Below, piece by piece: positions 1-10,664 of a stretch of DNA of 36,211 nucleotides. The position numbers and the translations under genes were made by a program. Each line of letters starts with the position of its first letter. The first letter of the stretch is position 1. The stretch is from Boseongicola sp. GTDB taxonomy: Bacteria; Pseudomonadota; Alphaproteobacteria; Rhodobacterales; Rhodobacteraceae. The notes beneath the pieces are model-generated. The model did no database searches, had not been told where the DNA came from, and worked only from the letters and a program-made list of their open reading frames with translations. Location of the stretch: positions 1 through 36,211 of the forward strand of contig JABDQU010000157.1 of the NCBI GenBank assembly GCA_013042105.1. The letters run 5' to 3'.

Positions 1-552
1 GGGCCGGAACATGGTGATCGGGATGCCCCAAAGGTGGGCATAGGCGTGGGCCATGTTTTCATTGGATTTTTTCGTGGCGGCGTAGAGTGTCAGAGGCGTG
101 TCGGTGGCGTGGCTTTCGATGAAGGGCATGTCGGTGTTGGCACCGTAAACGGATGACGTTGAGGCCATGAGGAGGTGCTGGGGCGCGGCTTCTTTGGCGC
201 ATTCCAGCAGGTTGAATGTGCCGAGGATGTTGGTTTCGACGTAAGAGCGGGGGTTTTCCAGGCTGTAGCGGACACCGGCTTGGGCGGCGAGGTGGATGAC
301 AATGTCGGGGCGGGCATCGCTGAAGGCCTTGCCAAGGGCGTCGACGTCTTCGAGGCGGGCTTCGGTGGTGCGAAACGCGGGGTTTTGCAGCAGGTTCTGG
401 TGGCGTCGGCGTTTGAGATTGACGTCGTAATAATCGGTCATGCCGTCAAAACCGATGACCTCGAACCCGGCGGCGAGAAGCTCTTTGCAGAGGTGATATC
501 CGATGAAGCCTGCGCTGCCGGTGACCAGGACGCGGCGGGTTTCGTGGCTCAT
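1..552 (-). CDS. NAD-dependent epimerase/dehydratase, UDP-glucuronate 4-epimerase-like (3' end truncated by the window edge)
   Basis: Minus-strand translation from ATG at 552: MSHETRRVLVTGSAGFIGYHLCKELLAAGFEVIGFDGMTDYYDVNLKRRR...; GxxGxxG Rossmann motif and SxxYxxxK region (STSSVYG...YAATKKSNE). Absent from the ORF track because it is open at the window edge. Confidence 0.9.
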   Translation of the reverse strand, partial: MSHETRRVLVTGSAGFIGYHLCKELLAAGFEVIGFDGMTDYYDVNLKRRRHQNLLQNPAFRTTEARLEDVDALGKAFSDARPDIVIHLAAQAGVRYSLENPRSYVETNILGTFNLLECAKEAAPQHLLMASTSSVYGANTDMPFIESHATDTPLTLYAATKKSNENMAHAYAHLWGIPITMFRP

Positions 553-640
553 GGGTCGGTGTCCTTCATGCCTGATGCTGGGCAGAGTAAGACACCGAAT
601 TTGTCGCCTTAACAAGGGGATCGGATGGGGTGCAGACACG

Positions 641-672
641 AAAAGGGCCACCCCGGTCGGGATGGCCCTTGG
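641..672 (-). terminator. Rho-independent terminator downstream of icd
   Basis: Inverted repeat AAGGGCCA...TGGCCCTT (643-650/663-670), followed on the minus strand by TTTT. Confidence 0.75.
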
Positions 673-693
673 TGTTGTCGTGTGGTTTTTGAC

Positions 694-2916
694 CTAGCCG
701 ATGATGGCGTTCAGCGTTGGCGACGGTTGCATGACGGCTGCGGTTTTGGCCGGATCCGTGTGGAAATACCCGCCAAGATCGGCAGGAGCGCCCTGAACGG
801 CGGCCAATTCTGCGGTGATCTTGTCTTCGTTTTCCGCCAGTGCTTTGGCAATCGGTGCGAAGTGGGCGGCGAGGTCCGCGTCTTCGGACTGAGCGGCCAG
901 TGCTTCGGCCCAGTAGAGTGCGAAGTAGAAGTGGCTGTCGCGGTTGTCGGGCTGACCGACTTTGCGGCCCGGCGATTTGTTGTGATCGAGGATGCCTTGG
1001 GTCGCGGCGTCGACGGCTTCGCCAATAATGCGCGCGCGGGCGTTGTTCTTGGTTTCGCCAAGGAATTTCAGGCTTTCGCCAAGGGCGCAGAACTCACCGA
1101 GCGAGTCCCAGCGGAGGTGGTTTTCTTCGACCAGCTGTTGGACGTGTTTGGGGGCCGAGCCGCCAGCGCCGGTTTCAAACAGACCACCGCCGTTCATCAG
1201 TTTCACGATCGACAGCATCTTGGCGGAGGTGCCAAGTTCGAGGATCGGGAAAAGGTCGGTGAGGTAGTCGCGCAGCACGTTGCCGGTGATGGCGATAGAG
1301 TTTTCGCCTTTGCGGATCGTCTCAAGTGCCAGACGCGTGGCTTCGCGGGGGGCGAGGATCTGGAATTTGTCGGCGACGCCAGCGGCTTCAAGCATTGGCG
1401 TGACGTAGGCGATCAGTTCGGCGTCGTGGGCGCGGTTGGCGTCGAGCCAGAACACAGCCTGACAGCCTTCGGCCTTCTGGCGCGAGATGGCGAGGTTCAC
1501 CCAGTCGCGGATCGGGGCTTCTTTGGTGGAGGCCGCGCGCCAGATGTCGCCGGCTTCAACGTTGTGGGTGTGAATAACGTCGCCGTTTGCGGCCGTGAGG
1601 GTGACTGTGCCATCGGCGGGCACTTCAAACGTGGTCGGGTGCGAGCCGTATTCTTCGGCCTTTTGTGCCATCAAACCAATGTTTTGCACTGTGCCGGAGG
1701 TGGATGGGTCAAGCGCGCCGGTCTCTTTGAAGTAGTTGACGGTTTCTTCATAGACGGGCGCGTAGGAGTTGTCGGGCACGACGCAGTTCGTGTCACCTTC
1801 GTTGCCATCCGGGCCCCAGCCCTTGCCACCTGCGCGGATCACAGCCGGAAGTGAGGCGTCGATGATGACGTCGGAAGGCACGTGCAGGTTGGTGATGCCC
1901 TTGTCGGAATTCACCATATACATGGGCGGACGCGTGGCCATGACAGCGGCGATATCGGTTTCGATTTCGGCTGCGTTGTCCATTTCTGCGATGCGATCGA
2001 GGACCGCGCCAAGGCCGGAGTTCGGGTTTACGCCAGCCGCGTCGAGGGCGGGCCCGTGCTTTTCAAAGACGGGGGCGAGGAAGGCGCGCACGGCGTGACC
2101 GAAGATGATCGGGTCCGAGACCTTCATCATCGTTGCCTTGAGGTGCAGCGAAAAGAGTGTGCCGTCGGCTTTGGTGTCTTCGATCTGTTCGGCGAGGAAT
2201 GTGCCGAGGGCTTTGACGGACATGAAGGTCGTGTCCACAACAGTGCCTTTGGGCAGTTGGAAGCCCTCTTTCAGGACCGTCTTTGCACCAGATGTGTCAG
2301 TGAAGGTGATGGTCGCGCCACCGGCTTGGGCTTCACTGATGGTCGATGATTTCTCGTTTGAAAAGAAGTCGTTGCCATTCATGGACGAGACTTTGGTCTT
2401 GCTGTCTTTTGACCATGCACCCATCCGGTGCGGGTTGGCTTTGGCGTAGTTCTTGACGGCGACAGCCGCGCGGCGGTCGGAGTTGCCTTCGCGCAAGACG
2501 GGGTTCACGGCAGAGCCTTTGATCGCGTCAAAGCGCGCGCGGATGGCTTTTTCGTCGTCCGTCTGCGGGTCTTCGGGGTAGTCGGGCAGGTCGTAGCCTT
2601 GCGACTGAAGCTCTTTCACGGCGGCGACGAGTTGCGGGACCGAGGCCGAGATGTTCGGCAGTTTGATGACGTTGGCATCGGGTGATTTCACCAGAACGCC
2701 CAGTTCGGCCAGATCGTCGGATTGCTTTTGCGCGTCTGTCAGGCCTTCGGGGAAGGCGGCGATGATGCGACCGGCGAGCGAGATGTCTTTCGTTCCAAAG
2801 CTGACGTCAGCGGCCCCCGCAAAGGCGCGAATGATGGGCAAAAGCGATGCAGAGGCCAGCTCTGGCGCTTCGTCGACTTTGGTGTAGATGATGTCGGAAC
2901 CGTTCTGATCGGTCAT
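694..2916 (-). CDS. icd: NADP-dependent isocitrate dehydrogenase, monomeric type
   Basis: [40 protein letters not shown]..., full-length monomeric IDH-type sequence (about 740 aa). The track ORF begins further upstream, but the ATG at 2916 fits the family N-terminus. Confidence 0.95.
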   Translation of the reverse strand: MTDQNGSDIIYTKVDEAPELASASLLPIIRAFAGAADVSFGTKDISLAGRIIAAFPEGLTDAQKQSDDLAELGVLVKSPDANVIKLPNISASVPQLVAAVKELQSQGYDLPDYPEDPQTDDEKAIRARFDAIKGSAVNPVLREGNSDRRAAVAVKNYAKANPHRMGAWSKDSKTKVSSMNGNDFFSNEKSSTISEAQAGGATITFTDTSGAKTVLKEGFQLPKGTVVDTTFMSVKALGTFLAEQIEDTKADGTLFSLHLKATMMKVSDPIIFGHAVRAFLAPVFEKHGPALDAAGVNPNSGLGAVLDRIAEMDNAAEIETDIAAVMATRPPMYMVNSDKGITNLHVPSDVIIDASLPAVIRAGGKGWGPDGNEGDTNCVVPDNSYAPVYEETVNYFKETGALDPSTSGTVQNIGLMAQKAEEYGSHPTTFEVPADGTVTLTAANGDVIHTHNVEAGDIWRAASTKEAPIRDWVNLAISRQKAEGCQAVFWLDANRAHDAELIAYVTPMLEAAGVADKFQILAPREATRLALETIRKGENSIAITGNVLRDYLTDLFPILELGTSAKMLSIVKLMNGGGLFETGAGGSAPKHVQQLVEENHLRWDSLGEFCALGESLKFLGETKNNARARIIGEAVDAATQGILDHNKSPGRKVGQPDNRDSHFYFALYWAEALAAQSEDADLAAHFAPIAKALAENEDKITAELAAVQGAPADLGGYFHTDPAKTAAVMQPSPTLNAIIG

Positions 2917-3055
2917 GGGTTGCTCCCCCGCAAGATGTGATTGTGGGGTGCATAATGGGATTTTCGCGTCGCGTCGACCATTTTCAGCATACCGTGGTAT
3001 ACTGTGCGACGAATTGCCCATGGCGGGTGACGGTGACAGGTGTCTGCCGGGTGGG

Positions 3056-4486
3056 TTATTTTCCGGCGTTCAGTAGGTTTTCCTCGAGCGCATCAAGGGC
3101 CGCGCGATCAAGCACGCGGCCTGCGGCAATGACCGCCTGAGGGCGGCGCAGCGTGGCGAGCGAGACCAGTGGGTTGGTATCCAGCACCACGAGATCCGCG
3201 TGGCGTCCGGGGGCGATGGTGCCGTCGAGATCCGGCAGGTCAAAAAAACGCGCCGGGGCAAGTGTTGCTGTAAACAGGGCTTCGCGCGGGGACAGGCCGG
3301 CTTCGACGTAGATGTCGAGTTCATCCAGCAGCGAAAAGCCGTGGAACGGGTAGGGGTTGGCGAAAGACGCATCGGTCGAGGCGAGGATCGGAACCCCTGC
3401 CGCATGGGCCATCGCGAAGGTCTTGCGGTCGAGCGCAATGCTGTCTTGTGCCAGCGCGCGCACTTCGTCCGTCATCGCGGCGAGACGAAAGTCAGGCTTG
3501 CCCCAGGCTTCGCGCAAGGCGGCGGGGATCATTTGCATGCGCGGGGCGTCGGCGGAGGGCCAGTTGCCGGTGTAAAAGTCAGCGACAACGAGTGTTGGGC
3601 TGACGTGCAGATTGGCTGCGGCCATGGTGTCCAGAACCCCGGTGCAGAGATTTTCGTCCCACGTGCGCAGAATAATTCCATTGCGCGCGGCCATGATCTC
3701 AAAGATGCGGGTCAGGTCTGCGCCACTGTTCATCGCCTGACGCAGATCGTTGAGCATTTGCTCTTCTTTCCGAGAGCAGGCCATGGGAATGCGTCCGAAG
3801 TGTTCCATTCCGGCTTGTCCGGCTGAGATCGCCGTGGCGAGGGCGACGCGTTCGGGAATGTGGCCGACCAATGGCAGGCCCTGTGCCGTCGCGGCGTCTG
3901 CCAGCGCGAGATAGGTGGCCTCGTCCAGCATCGAATAGGATTTGACGGCGGCCCATTCTTCCTGTGCGATCTGGCCGACCACCGACTTTGCCTGCGCCGG
4001 GGTGTCTGCAAGGAACATGCCCGGCCACGAGCCCGGGCTGGCATCGACCCAGGCCCCTGCAAGGATGAGGCGCGGTCCGAGCACTTCTCCTGCGGCGATC
4101 CGGGCCTGGAGGGCCTTTTGTTCTGCGATCGGCCAGAGCGCGCCCATGTCGCGGATGCCGGTGACGCCGTTCAGAAGATAGAGCGGGAGAGCAGTGTCGG
4201 GTTCATCAGCTGTGGAGAAGATATGCACATGGCTGTCCCAAAGCCCGGGGATCACAAAGCCGCCGTCGCCATTTATGGTGTCTGCGGTTTCTGACGCGGT
4301 CAGGTCGGGGGCTATTTCGGCGATGAAGCCGTCACGGATCAGGATTGACTGGTCGGGTGAGAGGCTACCGTCTTCGATATGGACGAGTGTTACATCGGTG
4401 AGCAGGGTTTCGGCATGGCTGGCGAGCGCGCCCGCCAGAATGGCGGTCGTCAGTGTCAGAGCTTTCAAACACAGTTTTTTCATCAT
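3056..4486 (-). CDS. Amidohydrolase family protein with signal peptide
   Basis: N-terminal signal peptide ([25 protein letters not shown]); amidohydrolase motifs GLWDSHVH and [16 protein letters not shown]. Confidence 0.88.
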   Translation of the reverse strand: MMKKLCLKALTLTTAILAGALASHAETLLTDVTLVHIEDGSLSPDQSILIRDGFIAEIAPDLTASETADTINGDGGFVIPGLWDSHVHIFSTADEPDTALPLYLLNGVTGIRDMGALWPIAEQKALQARIAAGEVLGPRLILAGAWVDASPGSWPGMFLADTPAQAKSVVGQIAQEEWAAVKSYSMLDEATYLALADAATAQGLPLVGHIPERVALATAISAGQAGMEHFGRIPMACSRKEEQMLNDLRQAMNSGADLTRIFEIMAARNGIILRTWDENLCTGVLDTMAAANLHVSPTLVVADFYTGNWPSADAPRMQMIPAALREAWGKPDFRLAAMTDEVRALAQDSIALDRKTFAMAHAAGVPILASTDASFANPYPFHGFSLLDELDIYVEAGLSPREALFTATLAPARFFDLPDLDGTIAPGRHADLVVLDTNPLVSLATLRRPQAVIAAGRVLDRAALDALEENLLNAGK

Positions 4487-4795
4487 TCAGGGACCTTGTG
4501 GTTCAATGTGCCGGGCAGAGAACCGGTGCCTTTCGGTCAGGCCGGAAGGCGGGTTCTGGGAACGTGATCAGCCTTGGTGTTCTGGCGTTGCTAAGCGCGA
4601 CGCTGTCTGTGTCGGTTGTTGGCATGCAGATCGGGTGCGGGCCTTGATCAATGTCAAACAGGTCGAGGCGATTGAACACGCGAATGGCGGACCAGACCCG
4701 ACGAGGCTTGGGGCGCGCCTGTTTGAGATTGCTCAATAGCGTGGGATCAATGCGGCTTAGGGTGGTGTCCAGGGATTTGATGCGAAGGGCCGCCT

Positions 4796-5677
4796 TTGGA
4801 GAGAGGGGGCTTGTTTAGATCGTCAGAGGAAAGGGTATTTCAGGTGTCTGACCCGTCGACTGTCCATACCGCGCCGTCCCGAGATCTTTCGGTGCGATAC
4901 ATTCTGCCTTTCTTTGTGGCAACCTTCGCGCTTTCGTGGGGGTTGCTGTTTGCAATGCTGCAATATCCGGAAGCGATGACCCGTTTTTTCGGAGAGCTGA
5001 GTGTTACCCATCCGGCGTATATGATTGCCACCTGGTCACCGGGATTGGTCGGGATCGGGCTGGTCTGGGCGGCGACGGGGTTTTCGGGGCTGCGTCGGTT
5101 TTTCGGGCGTTTGTTTGATGTGCGGGTGCCGTTGGTCTGGTGGGCGTTTGTGCTTTTGGCGCTGCCGCTTTTGAAGATGCTGGGGGCATTGCTGAACGGG
5201 ACACCGGTGAGCGAGTTGATTGTTCTCGATCCTTTGGGGCAGGTCGTGATGATCACCGGGTTCATGCTGTTTCTTGGCCCGGCCGAGGAGTTCGGCTGGC
5301 GCGGTGTGGCCTTGCCGTTGATGCAGCGGACGATGGCGCCGGTCTGGGCGGGTGTGATTGTGGGGTTTGTCTGGGCATTCTGGCATATCCCGGCCTTTTA
5401 CCTTGACGGAGCGCCCCATACGGCATGGTCTTTGACGCCTTTTTTGATCGGCGTGACGTCCGTGGGTGTGGTCATGGCCGTTGTCTTCAACAAGACGCGC
5501 GGAAATCTGCTGTTTGCTGTCCTGATCCACTGGCAGTTGAATATCGCTTTCTGGCCCGAGGCGCAGCCGTGGGAAAACTATCTCAACCTTGCGCTTGCTG
5601 TGATGCTGGTCTGGATCCATCGCGATGTCATGCTGCACCGGGACAAGGCCGAGACCACGGTTGTTCCGGCGTTTTAG
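4796..5677 (+). CDS. CPBP/CAAX-type intramembrane protease homolog
   Basis: Hydrophobic multi-TM protein with GPAEEFGWRGVALP (EExxxR motif) and FWHIPAF motif. The true start may be internal (e.g. the MSDPSTVHT region). Confidence 0.87.
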   Translation: MERGGLFRSSEERVFQVSDPSTVHTAPSRDLSVRYILPFFVATFALSWGLLFAMLQYPEAMTRFFGELSVTHPAYMIATWSPGLVGIGLVWAATGFSGLRRFFGRLFDVRVPLVWWAFVLLALPLLKMLGALLNGTPVSELIVLDPLGQVVMITGFMLFLGPAEEFGWRGVALPLMQRTMAPVWAGVIVGFVWAFWHIPAFYLDGAPHTAWSLTPFLIGVTSVGVVMAVVFNKTRGNLLFAVLIHWQLNIAFWPEAQPWENYLNLALAVMLVWIHRDVMLHRDKAETTVVPAF

Positions 5678-6519
5678 GGGTTAGTCGGGGTTGGAAACCT
5701 GACCTCGGACACATTGGCGATGAAGAACGGAAAGTAGTCGTCTGTGCCGAAATGGTTTCCGGCTTCGACGTGGAAGGGGACTTGGAATCCGTTGATTTGC
5801 CGGAAGTCAGACAGGAAGCCTCCGAAGGGTTGCAGGCGGTGGATGCCTTCGGGGTTTGCGTTGCTCCAGCGTTGAAAGACAACTTCGACGGGTCGGCCTT
5901 CGGCGTCTACGGTGATGTCGACTGCCTGGCCCATGCCGTCGTGGTTCATTGTATAGCGTGCGGTGTTTGCGTCGACGGCTTCCCATGTGACGTGGCGGCT
6001 GGGCAGAATGGCGGCAGGGGTCCAGAAGGCGGCCTCGGCGACATAGCGGCCGAAGGCGGAGCGGGCATGATCATTGTCGCCGCCAAAGCGCGCCACGGGG
6101 GCGAGGCCCGCCATCCAGAACCGTGTCCAGCGGGCCGAGTCAGAGCCGGACATTCGCATCAGTCCGGACCCGCAGGACATCTTCCAGACAAACCCGTCAG
6201 GCGCGGCCAGCACCTGGGTTGCCTGCATATCCATGTAATTCGGGGCGTCTTGACTGCCGAGGCTGAACTTTCCGGTCATCTCTATTTGGGCGACGCTCAG
6301 AAGGGGTGTGCCTTCGGCGATTGCAAAACGGAAGTAGCGTTGTGCCGGTTCGGGCAGGTCTGAAATCAGGGCCTTTGAGAACCGTTCCGGTTTGAGGGGT
6401 TGGAGGGCGCGCAGGCGGTCCATTTCGCGGGCGTCGGCGCGATGATCCGTCAGGCGCCAAACGATCAACAGGGCGGCTGCGAGAAGGACGAGACTTGCCA
6501 GTGCAATCAGATACTTCAT
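5674..6519 (-). CDS. DUF6544/DUF6920-like conserved protein with an N-terminal TM segment
   Basis: MKYLIALASLVLLAAALLIVW... followed by LPEPAQRYFRFAI, typical of this family as I recall it; not verified by search. Confidence 0.65.
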   Translation of the reverse strand: MKYLIALASLVLLAAALLIVWRLTDHRADAREMDRLRALQPLKPERFSKALISDLPEPAQRYFRFAIAEGTPLLSVAQIEMTGKFSLGSQDAPNYMDMQATQVLAAPDGFVWKMSCGSGLMRMSGSDSARWTRFWMAGLAPVARFGGDNDHARSAFGRYVAEAAFWTPAAILPSRHVTWEAVDANTARYTMNHDGMGQAVDITVDAEGRPVEVVFQRWSNANPEGIHRLQPFGGFLSDFRQINGFQVPFHVEAGNHFGTDDYFPFFIANVSEVRFPTPTNP

Positions 6520-6649
6520 CGGATCTCCGGGGTGATCTGTTTACGTGACAGTTTCGCATTTCGCGGCAAATCCGCAAACGATTTCCGGTGGTGGGTTTTG
6601 GTGGCGGCGGGTGCGCACGGAAGTCCGGGTGTCGGTATTGCGACTTTTG

Positions 6650-8458
6650 TCAGTAGTGTCCGCGCGATTGCATGAGCGCATCGGCGCGGCGCTGGGCGTT
6701 GGTCAGGGCCACTTCGACGCTTTTTGCGCCTTGCAGCATATCGTGAAGTTCGGTGCCGATGATCTCGATCAGATCGGTGATTTCGGGGACCGGGGGGCGG
6801 GGCCAGTATTGCAGGATGCCCGAGCGCGCCATGCCGTCCACGATCGAGATCACGGGTGAAATGCGGCGCACGTTCGGGTCCATGCTGACGCTGAAGCGCG
6901 GTGATACGAGGCTGCCGTTTTCGATGTAGAGCTTGATGCTTTCGGGCGAGGTCAGGGACCGCATGGCGTCCCAGACCGCGCCGACGCGTTCGGGGGCAAT
7001 GTTGGACGGGATCGCCAGCGCGTAGCCTCCGACGGGGGCCAGAGGCTTGCCGCCCGGACCATAGGGGTGGGGCAGGAAGTCGGTCACGCCGTAGGCGGGT
7101 GATGCGTCGTTCAGTTCAAACAGGGGGGCCAGAAGTGTCGCGCAGTAGGCCATGGCGACTTCGCCATCTGCGTAGGCGCGGGCGCGTTCGTACCACGACA
7201 TCGACAGGATCGAGACGGGGGAGTAGTCGAGCAGTTCGCGCAGGTATTCGGCTGTTGCGACGGCTTCGTCGGACAAAAACGCCGGGCGCAGATTTTCGCC
7301 TTCGGACCATTCGGCATCAAAGCCGGTGTCGGTTTTTTCGAGGTTGAGGAAGGGGCGGCCCATCGCCCCCATGACGAACATGAAGGTGTGACCAAGCGGT
7401 GTGCCGCGCGCGGCGTTCCAAGCGATACCCGAGCGGCCCTGCGCACGGCTGTGCAGTTTGCGCGCAGTTTCGAGCGTATCCGAGATCGTAAAGGGCACGC
7501 CAATTCCGGCGGCGTCGCAGAGGTCACGGCGGACGCAGAGCAATTCGGGTGTCGTCTGGACCGGCAGGCCGTATTGCGCGCCCCGGTGGCGGGCCGATGC
7601 CAGCGCGACACTGTGGAAGTCCCCGAGATCGACCTTGCCGTCGGACAAGAGGTCGTCGATGGGCATCAGGATTTTCTTTTCGGCCAGTTCGCCGAACCAG
7701 GGCAGGTCACAGGCGATAATGTCATAGCGTGACGACTTGCGGCTGGCGTTGGACAGAATTTCCTGGCGCAGCCGGTCAATGGACAAGGCGCGGCTGTCGA
7801 TGCCGGTGCCAAACAGCGCTTCGAACTGGCGTTTCAGCACGTTCATGGCAAGGAATGTCGGATCGGCGTGAACCAGAACGCGCAGGTTGTTTTGCAGGCT
7901 GAGCTTTGATTGCAGCGGGGTCGGCGGCGGGATCGTGCCGCTTTCGCCGTAAGACGAGCCGAAGAAATAGTCGCTGATGCCGCCTTGTCCTGCGCCTTCA
8001 AGTCCAAGGGTCGAGCCAATGGCCCCGCGCACGCGGCGCGCATATTCCTGCCATTCACCGATCAGTTTTTCTGTCGGGTGGAGCGAGAAGCTTTTTCCGG
8101 TTTGGGTCCGTGGGCGTCTGATGAGAAGGCCGCGTTCTTCGATGGAGTTGATCGCCCGGATTGCGGTGCCATACCCAAGGCCGCTGGCGTTGGCCAGAAA
8201 GCTGGTGGTGGTCATCTTGCCTTTGAGGTGATTGCGCAAGAGCGTGGTGATCAACCGGGTTTCGTCATAACCGGATCGGAGGCTGAGCACCTGATCGGCC
8301 TCGTTGCCGAGGGCTTCGATGAAATCCAGGAAACGCGAAAATTCCTCGCCGGAAATGCTTTTGGGCAGCGGCGTTGGCCCGCTTTCGAAGGGATCTTTCG
8401 GTCGTGCTCGGTTGCGTCCCTTTTGCAGGTTCATGCGGTCTTTCATCTTCTGTGGCAA
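6650..8458 (-). CDS. Winged-helix DNA-binding protein fused to an extracellular-solute-binding (SBP_bac_1-like) domain; predicted cytosolic one-component regulator
   Basis: N-terminal wHTH region (TTTSFLANASGLGYGTAIRAINSIEERGLLIRRPRTQTGKSFSLHPTEKLIGEW), then about 420 aa resembling UgpB/MalE-type binding proteins (NNLRVLVHADPTF...DIIACDLPWFGELAEKKILMPIDDLL...YGLPVQTTPELLCVRRDL...). No signal peptide. Confidence 0.8.
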   Translation of the reverse strand: MPQKMKDRMNLQKGRNRARPKDPFESGPTPLPKSISGEEFSRFLDFIEALGNEADQVLSLRSGYDETRLITTLLRNHLKGKMTTTSFLANASGLGYGTAIRAINSIEERGLLIRRPRTQTGKSFSLHPTEKLIGEWQEYARRVRGAIGSTLGLEGAGQGGISDYFFGSSYGESGTIPPPTPLQSKLSLQNNLRVLVHADPTFLAMNVLKRQFEALFGTGIDSRALSIDRLRQEILSNASRKSSRYDIIACDLPWFGELAEKKILMPIDDLLSDGKVDLGDFHSVALASARHRGAQYGLPVQTTPELLCVRRDLCDAAGIGVPFTISDTLETARKLHSRAQGRSGIAWNAARGTPLGHTFMFVMGAMGRPFLNLEKTDTGFDAEWSEGENLRPAFLSDEAVATAEYLRELLDYSPVSILSMSWYERARAYADGEVAMAYCATLLAPLFELNDASPAYGVTDFLPHPYGPGGKPLAPVGGYALAIPSNIAPERVGAVWDAMRSLTSPESIKLYIENGSLVSPRFSVSMDPNVRRISPVISIVDGMARSGILQYWPRPPVPEITDLIEIIGTELHDMLQGAKSVEVALTNAQRRADALMQSRGHY

Positions 8459-8475
8459 GGTGATCGAAAAGGGTG

Positions 8476-8504
8476 GTCTCTCCCGGGTTGGTGCGGGGAG
8501 AGAC
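8476..8504 (-). terminator. Hairpin in the ABC operon/regulator intergenic region (possible terminator or attenuator)
   Basis: Perfect 9-bp stem GTCTCTCCC (8476-8484)/GGGAGAGAC (8496-8504). The minus-strand downstream side carries a short TTTT after about 6 nt. Confidence 0.4.
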
Positions 8505-8540
8505 TACGCCTGAAACGAGCGGCTTACCAGTTTTGTCCGA

Positions 8541-9581
8541 CTATCCCGATGGCCTTCGTAAACCCGCGATCTTGTCGGACAAGATACTTCGTCGTCGGTC
8601 GACATCGTCAAGCAACTGGCCGCGCCTTTGTCGTTCCTCGAAGACGCGGCTGCCGGTCTGGAACATGATGACGACCAAAAGCAGGATGCCAAGATAGAGC
8701 TGAACCATGAAGGAGGGCGTCACGTTGAACACCAGTCCGGTATTGAGGAAGTTGACGGTCAGGGTGCCGATGGCAGCGCCAACGACGCCGCCTTTGCCGC
8801 CAAGAATCGAGACCCCGCCGATGAAGGCGGCCACGGTCCCGGCCAGCAAAAGGTATTGCAGACCAAGGGCCTGTGCGGTGCCGGAGCGAAGTCCGATGAT
8901 GACGCCGCCAAGCCCGGCACAGAACCCGGAAATTGCGAAAACGATGATCATCGGGCGTTGCAGGGAAATGCCTGAAGCGAGGGCTTCTTTGCGCGCGCCG
9001 CCAATTGCGTAAATCTCGCGGCCGTAGCGTGTGAAGGCCATGAACAGGCCAACCACCACGAACATGATGATGACCAGCAGCGAGGCGGGCGAGAAGTAGC
9101 CAAGCATCTTGGTCGAGATGAAATCGGGAATGCGGAAGTCTGTCAGCATCACGGTTTTTTCTTCGGCGGCAAACAGCGCCACACCGCGCAAGAGCATCAG
9201 GGTGCCAACCGTCAGGACGATGGCTCGGATGCGTAGGTAGGCGATGAAGTAGCCCTGAATTGCCCCGATTGAGGTCGAGATCGCGAGCGCGAACAACAGG
9301 GAATTGATCGCGCCCCAGTCATCGGTGAAGCGCACGGTGACGACGGCGGCGAGGGCCGCGTTCGATCCGATGGAGAGGTCGATTTCGCCTGCAATGATGC
9401 ACAGCGTCAGCGCCAGACCGACCAGTCCCAGAACCGCAAAGCGTTCCATGATCGCAAAGCCCGTGCGATGCGTGAAAAAGAGCGGCTCGGTGATGGCGAA
9501 AAACGTGTAGACGCTGACCGAGAGCAGGATCGCAAAGCTGAGGTCGGGGTTTTCTGTCACCCAGTTTTTTAGTCGTTCCAT
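8541..9581 (-). CDS. Sugar-type (CUT2, RbsC/XylH-like) ABC transporter permease
   Basis: GEIDLSIGSNAALAAVV..., GGVSILGGKGGVVGAAIGTLTVNFLNTGL motifs of the BPD_transp_2 family. Confidence 0.92.
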   Translation of the reverse strand: MERLKNWVTENPDLSFAILLSVSVYTFFAITEPLFFTHRTGFAIMERFAVLGLVGLALTLCIIAGEIDLSIGSNAALAAVVTVRFTDDWGAINSLLFALAISTSIGAIQGYFIAYLRIRAIVLTVGTLMLLRGVALFAAEEKTVMLTDFRIPDFISTKMLGYFSPASLLVIIMFVVVGLFMAFTRYGREIYAIGGARKEALASGISLQRPMIIVFAISGFCAGLGGVIIGLRSGTAQALGLQYLLLAGTVAAFIGGVSILGGKGGVVGAAIGTLTVNFLNTGLVFNVTPSFMVQLYLGILLLVVIMFQTGSRVFEERQRRGQLLDDVDRRRSILSDKIAGLRRPSG

Positions 9582-9590
9582 GATAGGCTC

Positions 9591-10664
9591 CTATTCCACA
9601 GCACGGCTGCCGCGGCGGACAAGCGCAAAGACGATGATGGAAAACACGATCATCAGGCCAACCGCGAGGACGCGCGCGCCCGAGTTGAAGCCGTTCAGGA
9701 CCATCATGTTGTCGATACTAGAGATGAAGATCGCGCCAAGTGATGTGCGCAGGGTCGAGCCGTAACCTCCCATGATGGAATTGCCGCCGACCATGACAAT
9801 GGCGATAACCATGATCGTCATGTCACCGGACGAGCCGAATTCGGAGGAGAAGTAGTTGACGTGCGCCGACGAGACCTGACCCGAAAAGGCCACCGCAACG
9901 AAGGCGGCGCAGACGCTGGCGATGATGCAGCATTTGATCGCCATGCCGAAGTTCTCGTGCCCCGTGGCGCGACCTGCGGCGCGATTGGCACCAACCAGAT
10001 AAACCTGACGTCCGAAGGTCGTGTATCTGAGTACCAGTTCGGCCACGACCGCGATGATCACGAAAGCCACGGTGATGTTCGGGATGTCGCCAATGAACGA
10101 GCCGGTCCCGAGCCATTCGGCGCCGTGGGGGCGGCGATAGCTGATCACAAGGTTGTCTGACCACCACGACCCGATGCCGAAGAACAGGCCCGCCGCGCCG
10201 AGTGTGACAACGATGGGGTTTCCGCCAAGGCCGATGAGAGCGCCTTGCAGGGCCCCGGCGATGGTGGCGATGATCATGGTCGCGACGAAGGCGACAAGGA
10301 AGGTCATGAACAAGGACCATGTTGTCGGATCGGCGTCGACCGGACCCCATTGGTTCCAGTCCGCGCTCATCAGAGTGGCGAAGCAAATGATTGAAAGGGC
10401 GGCGATTTCCTTCATCGACAGAAGGAAGAAGTTCCCGCTGAGGGTCACGAATGTCAGGCCGATGGCCATGATGCCGACGAGGGCGGCGTCGCGGATGATA
10501 GTCTTGACGTTGAACCATGTCAGGAAGTCGTCCGTGAAGGCTGCGCCGGCAACAAAGACCAGCAGGAACAGCCCGACCATCCCGATGACCAGCGGGGAGT
10601 AGTCCCGCCGGATACGTTGCACGAGGTTCGGCGTGTTGCCTGTGGATGCGGATACATCGGTCAT
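9591..10664 (-). CDS. Sugar-type (CUT2) ABC transporter permease
   Basis: MTDVSASTGNTPNLVQRIRRDYSPLVIGMVGLF...; multi-TM, GGNSIMGGYGSTLRTSLGAIFISSIDNMMVL. Confidence 0.92.
   Translation of the reverse strand: MTDVSASTGNTPNLVQRIRRDYSPLVIGMVGLFLLVFVAGAAFTDDFLTWFNVKTIIRDAALVGIMAIGLTFVTLSGNFFLLSMKEIAALSIICFATLMSADWNQWGPVDADPTTWSLFMTFLVAFVATMIIATIAGALQGALIGLGGNPIVVTLGAAGLFFGIGSWWSDNLVISYRRPHGAEWLGTGSFIGDIPNITVAFVIIAVVAELVLRYTTFGRQVYLVGANRAAGRATGHENFGMAIKCCIIASVCAAFVAVAFSGQVSSAHVNYFSSEFGSSGDMTIMVIAIVMVGGNSIMGGYGSTLRTSLGAIFISSIDNMMVLNGFNSGARVLAVGLMIVFSIIVFALVRRGSRAVE

Noticed and set aside
625-1854. Long plus-strand ORF (409 aa) antisense to icd
   Set aside because: Shadow ORF: the minus strand encodes a clear full-length monomeric IDH. 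GC-rich codon bias routinely creates such antisense ORFs.
4487-4795. Possible degraded minus-strand coding remnant (…SRIDPTLLSNLKQARPKPRRVWSAIRVFNRLDLFDIDQ…)
   Set aside because: Reads somewhat protein-like but has no ATG/RBS and no family I recognise; a BLASTX search would be needed.
5425-6363. 312-aa plus-strand ORF overlapping the CPBP and DUF6544-like genes
   Set aside because: Spans two better-supported genes in other frames and has no domain-like features.
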